From contig OW818699.1 in assembly GCA_942493385.1 (NCBI GenBank), positions 930,001-994,000 on the forward strand: DNA of 64,000 nucleotides. Direction: 5' to 3'. Positions 62,758-64,000 of this stretch are shown in pieces. This stretch comes from UBA8389 sp942493385 (lineage in GTDB: Bacteria; Bacteroidota; Bacteroidia; Bacteroidales; UBA1402). Under the pieces are notes generated by a model that worked only from the letters and a program-made list of their open reading frames with translations, did not search any database and was not told the DNA's origin. How positions within the stretch are numbered: the first letter of the stretch is position 1; each line of letters begins with the position of its first letter. The position numbers and the translations under genes were made by a program.

Positions 62758-64000
62758 TCAATCGAACAGTTTGGTTTGCCCGATGATTTCGTCCACGATA
62801 TCAATGACAGGCTTGCCTGCGTCCTCATCCTCGATTTCCACTTCCACCGGTTCAGAGGATTCTTCAGTTGCTTTTTCCTCAGGGAAGCGCGTTGGCTCCA
62901 GTTCATTGATGGCCCCTACCGTGAAGGTGGTCAGGCGTTTGCCCTTGGCTTTGAAGCTTTTTACACCGATGAATTCTTCTCCGTCCAGAATCAACTTCTC
63001 ACGGAAACTGTCGCCGCCGCCGAAGACCACCTCGATGCGCGGGTAAACAACTTCCGACAGTAAAATTAATTTCGTTTCCGAATTGTCACCAATAAAAGAT
63101 TGCGGCTTCGCACTGATTTCAAGTGGGAAACGCTTCAAATAGGGATAATTCTGCTGGTCGGCATCGTACAGTGCAGCGGTCCAGATCTTGTCCGGGTCGA
63201 ATTTCTCCACTAGATTGACGTCGTCGTTGTAGTGGTTGCTCAGGTCGAAATTCGTCGTGTAGAACTGGCCGTTCTTGGTGATGATCAGGATGCTTTCGTC
63301 GCTTTGGAACTCGCCGATGTATTCGCCACGACCGTCGTAATTGAGTCGAAGCACGTCACGGTCGAACCAAACCTTTCGGCCGCCCAGCGTGGATCCGCCT
63401 TTTTGTTTGAGCGCAATCCGGTGAATATCGTTTTTCGTCAGGATGTTGCCCATGGACTGACGTCCCTTGATGGCGATTTCGCTGAAGTCCTTGTCGAACT
63501 GCAATTTCTTGATGCGAGGGCCAGGCTTCAGGGTTACCTTGATCACTTCCGCCTCACCATTAGGATTGGCGCTGAAGTAAACGATGCGGGAACCCGGAAC
63601 GCCCTGTGTCAGGTCGTATTCCTTATCGCGCGTCATACCGCTCACGGCGAAACGCTTCATATATGTCGCCCCGTCCTTGCCGTTTCGGTAAACCAAATTA
63701 TAGATGGTGCGCGAATCGTTTTTCTTGAACACGTTCACATACAGGATGTTCTTGCCCACGAACATTTTCTCAGAGACCTTGACCACTTTGAGTTTGCCGT
63801 CCTTATAGAAAATGATCACATCGTCAATGCTGGAGCAAGCGCAAATCAGTTCGTCCTTTTTCAGGCTGGTGCCGATAAAGCCGTCCTCGCGGTTGATGTA
63901 AAGTTTCTCATTGGCTTCCACCACTTTGGCCGCTTCGATGGTGTCGAAGTTGCGGATTTCGGTGCGACGTGGAAAGTTTTTGCCATATTTTTTCTTGAGG
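62758..64000 (-). CDS. parC: DNA topoisomerase IV subunit A, C-terminal part (partial)
   Basis: The frame is open through the right edge of the window and continues upstream of the GTG at 63922-63924, with KKYGKNFPRRTEIRNFDTIE at its visible beginning; so the start lies outside the window. The visible ~415 residues are the C-terminal beta-propeller-like DNA-wrapping domain (NREDGFIGTSLKKDELIC, VVYRNGKDG-like blades, KPGPRIKKLQFDKDFSEI) and an acidic tail (EVEIEDEDAGKPVIDIVDEI). In Bacteroidota the type IIA subunit with this domain is annotated as GyrA/ParC family. It decatenates chromosomes. Confidence 0.9.
   Translation of the reverse strand, partial: LKKKYGKNFPRRTEIRNFDTIEAAKVVEANEKLYINREDGFIGTSLKKDELICACSSIDDVIIFYKDGKLKVVKVSEKMFVGKNILYVNVFKKNDSRTIYNLVYRNGKDGATYMKRFAVSGMTRDKEYDLTQGVPGSRIVYFSANPNGEAEVIKVTLKPGPRIKKLQFDKDFSEIAIKGRQSMGNILTKNDIHRIALKQKGGSTLGGRKVWFDRDVLRLNYDGRGEYIGEFQSDESILIITKNGQFYTTNFDLSNHYNDDVNLVEKFDPDKIWTAALYDADQQNYPYLKRFPLEISAKPQSFIGDNSETKLILLSEVVYPRIEVVFGGGDSFREKLILDGEEFIGVKSFKAKGKRLTTFTVGAINELEPTRFPEEKATEESSEPVEVEIEDEDAGKPVIDIVDEIIGQTKLFD

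Overview
The window looks like a chromosome segment of a Bacteroidota bacterium, most likely of the order Bacteroidales and probably a free-living or plant-polysaccharide-degrading member. This is inferred from promoter elements of the form TAnnTTTG, type IX secretion (T9SS) C-terminal sorting domains, a TamL lipoprotein paired with TamB, BspA-type leucine-rich repeats, a ~348-residue ketol-acid reductoisomerase, and an acyl-ACP thioesterase embedded in the ilv operon. Genes are densely packed on both strands and no gap without a gene exceeds about 250 bases. I see no insertion sequences, prophage or CRISPR array.

Layout. 1-2.1 kb: end of a branched-chain amino acid operon (ilvN end, acyl-ACP thioesterase, ilvC). 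2.1-3.3 kb: an outer-membrane protein and a lipoprotein. 3.4-5.9 kb: the three AmmeMemoRadiSam genes. 6.0-11.1 kb: phosphate porin and pstSCAB. 11.1-25.7 kb: envelope and stress genes: a two-domain glycosyltransferase, an AraC regulator with a metal-binding-like N-terminus, a duplicated ice-binding-type (DUF3494) T9SS protein followed by an lmo0937-type miniprotein, a DUF6600 repeat protein, an OmpA protein, and a CheB-CheR-PAS sensor whose reading frame is broken at a slippery A-run. 25.7-35.3 kb: a probable seven-gene envelope operon ending in tamB-tamL. 35.4-39.2 kb: a second AraC regulator and phoU-phoB-phoR. 39.3 kb: tRNA-Gly. 39.4-53.6 kb: a rhamnogalacturonan-I utilisation region (two PL11 lyases, two GH105 hydrolases, one large uncharacterised secreted enzyme) with a PiT phosphate transporter operon inserted in it. 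53.6-62.5 kb: flavodoxin-like reductase, MaoC hydratase, an RDD-cyclophilin fusion, a large BspA-LRR protein, a GH43-like glycosidase, and a toxin-antitoxin pair whose antitoxin carries an ImmA/IrrE protease domain. 62.6-64 kb: tRNA-Leu and the C-terminal part of topoisomerase IV subunit A.

How the genes work together. The strongest systems-level signal is a phosphate-starvation regulon dispersed over ~35 kb. Four promoters (porin, pstS, phoU-phoB-phoR, PiT) carry two TGWAAY half-sites exactly 11 bases apart, and the second half-site starts exactly 20 bases before the TTTG of the -7 element in all four. This is a PhoB box in Bacteroidota form that I derived from the sequence alone. PhoR/PhoB would read phosphate status with PhoU and PstSCAB, and the regulon would supply an outer-membrane channel, a high-affinity ABC transporter and a low-affinity permease.

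The other main functional unit is pectin (RG-I) breakdown by secreted lyases followed by unsaturated-uronyl hydrolases. It has no SusC/SusD pair in the window, and one lyase carries autotransporter-type beta repeats plus a T9SS signal.
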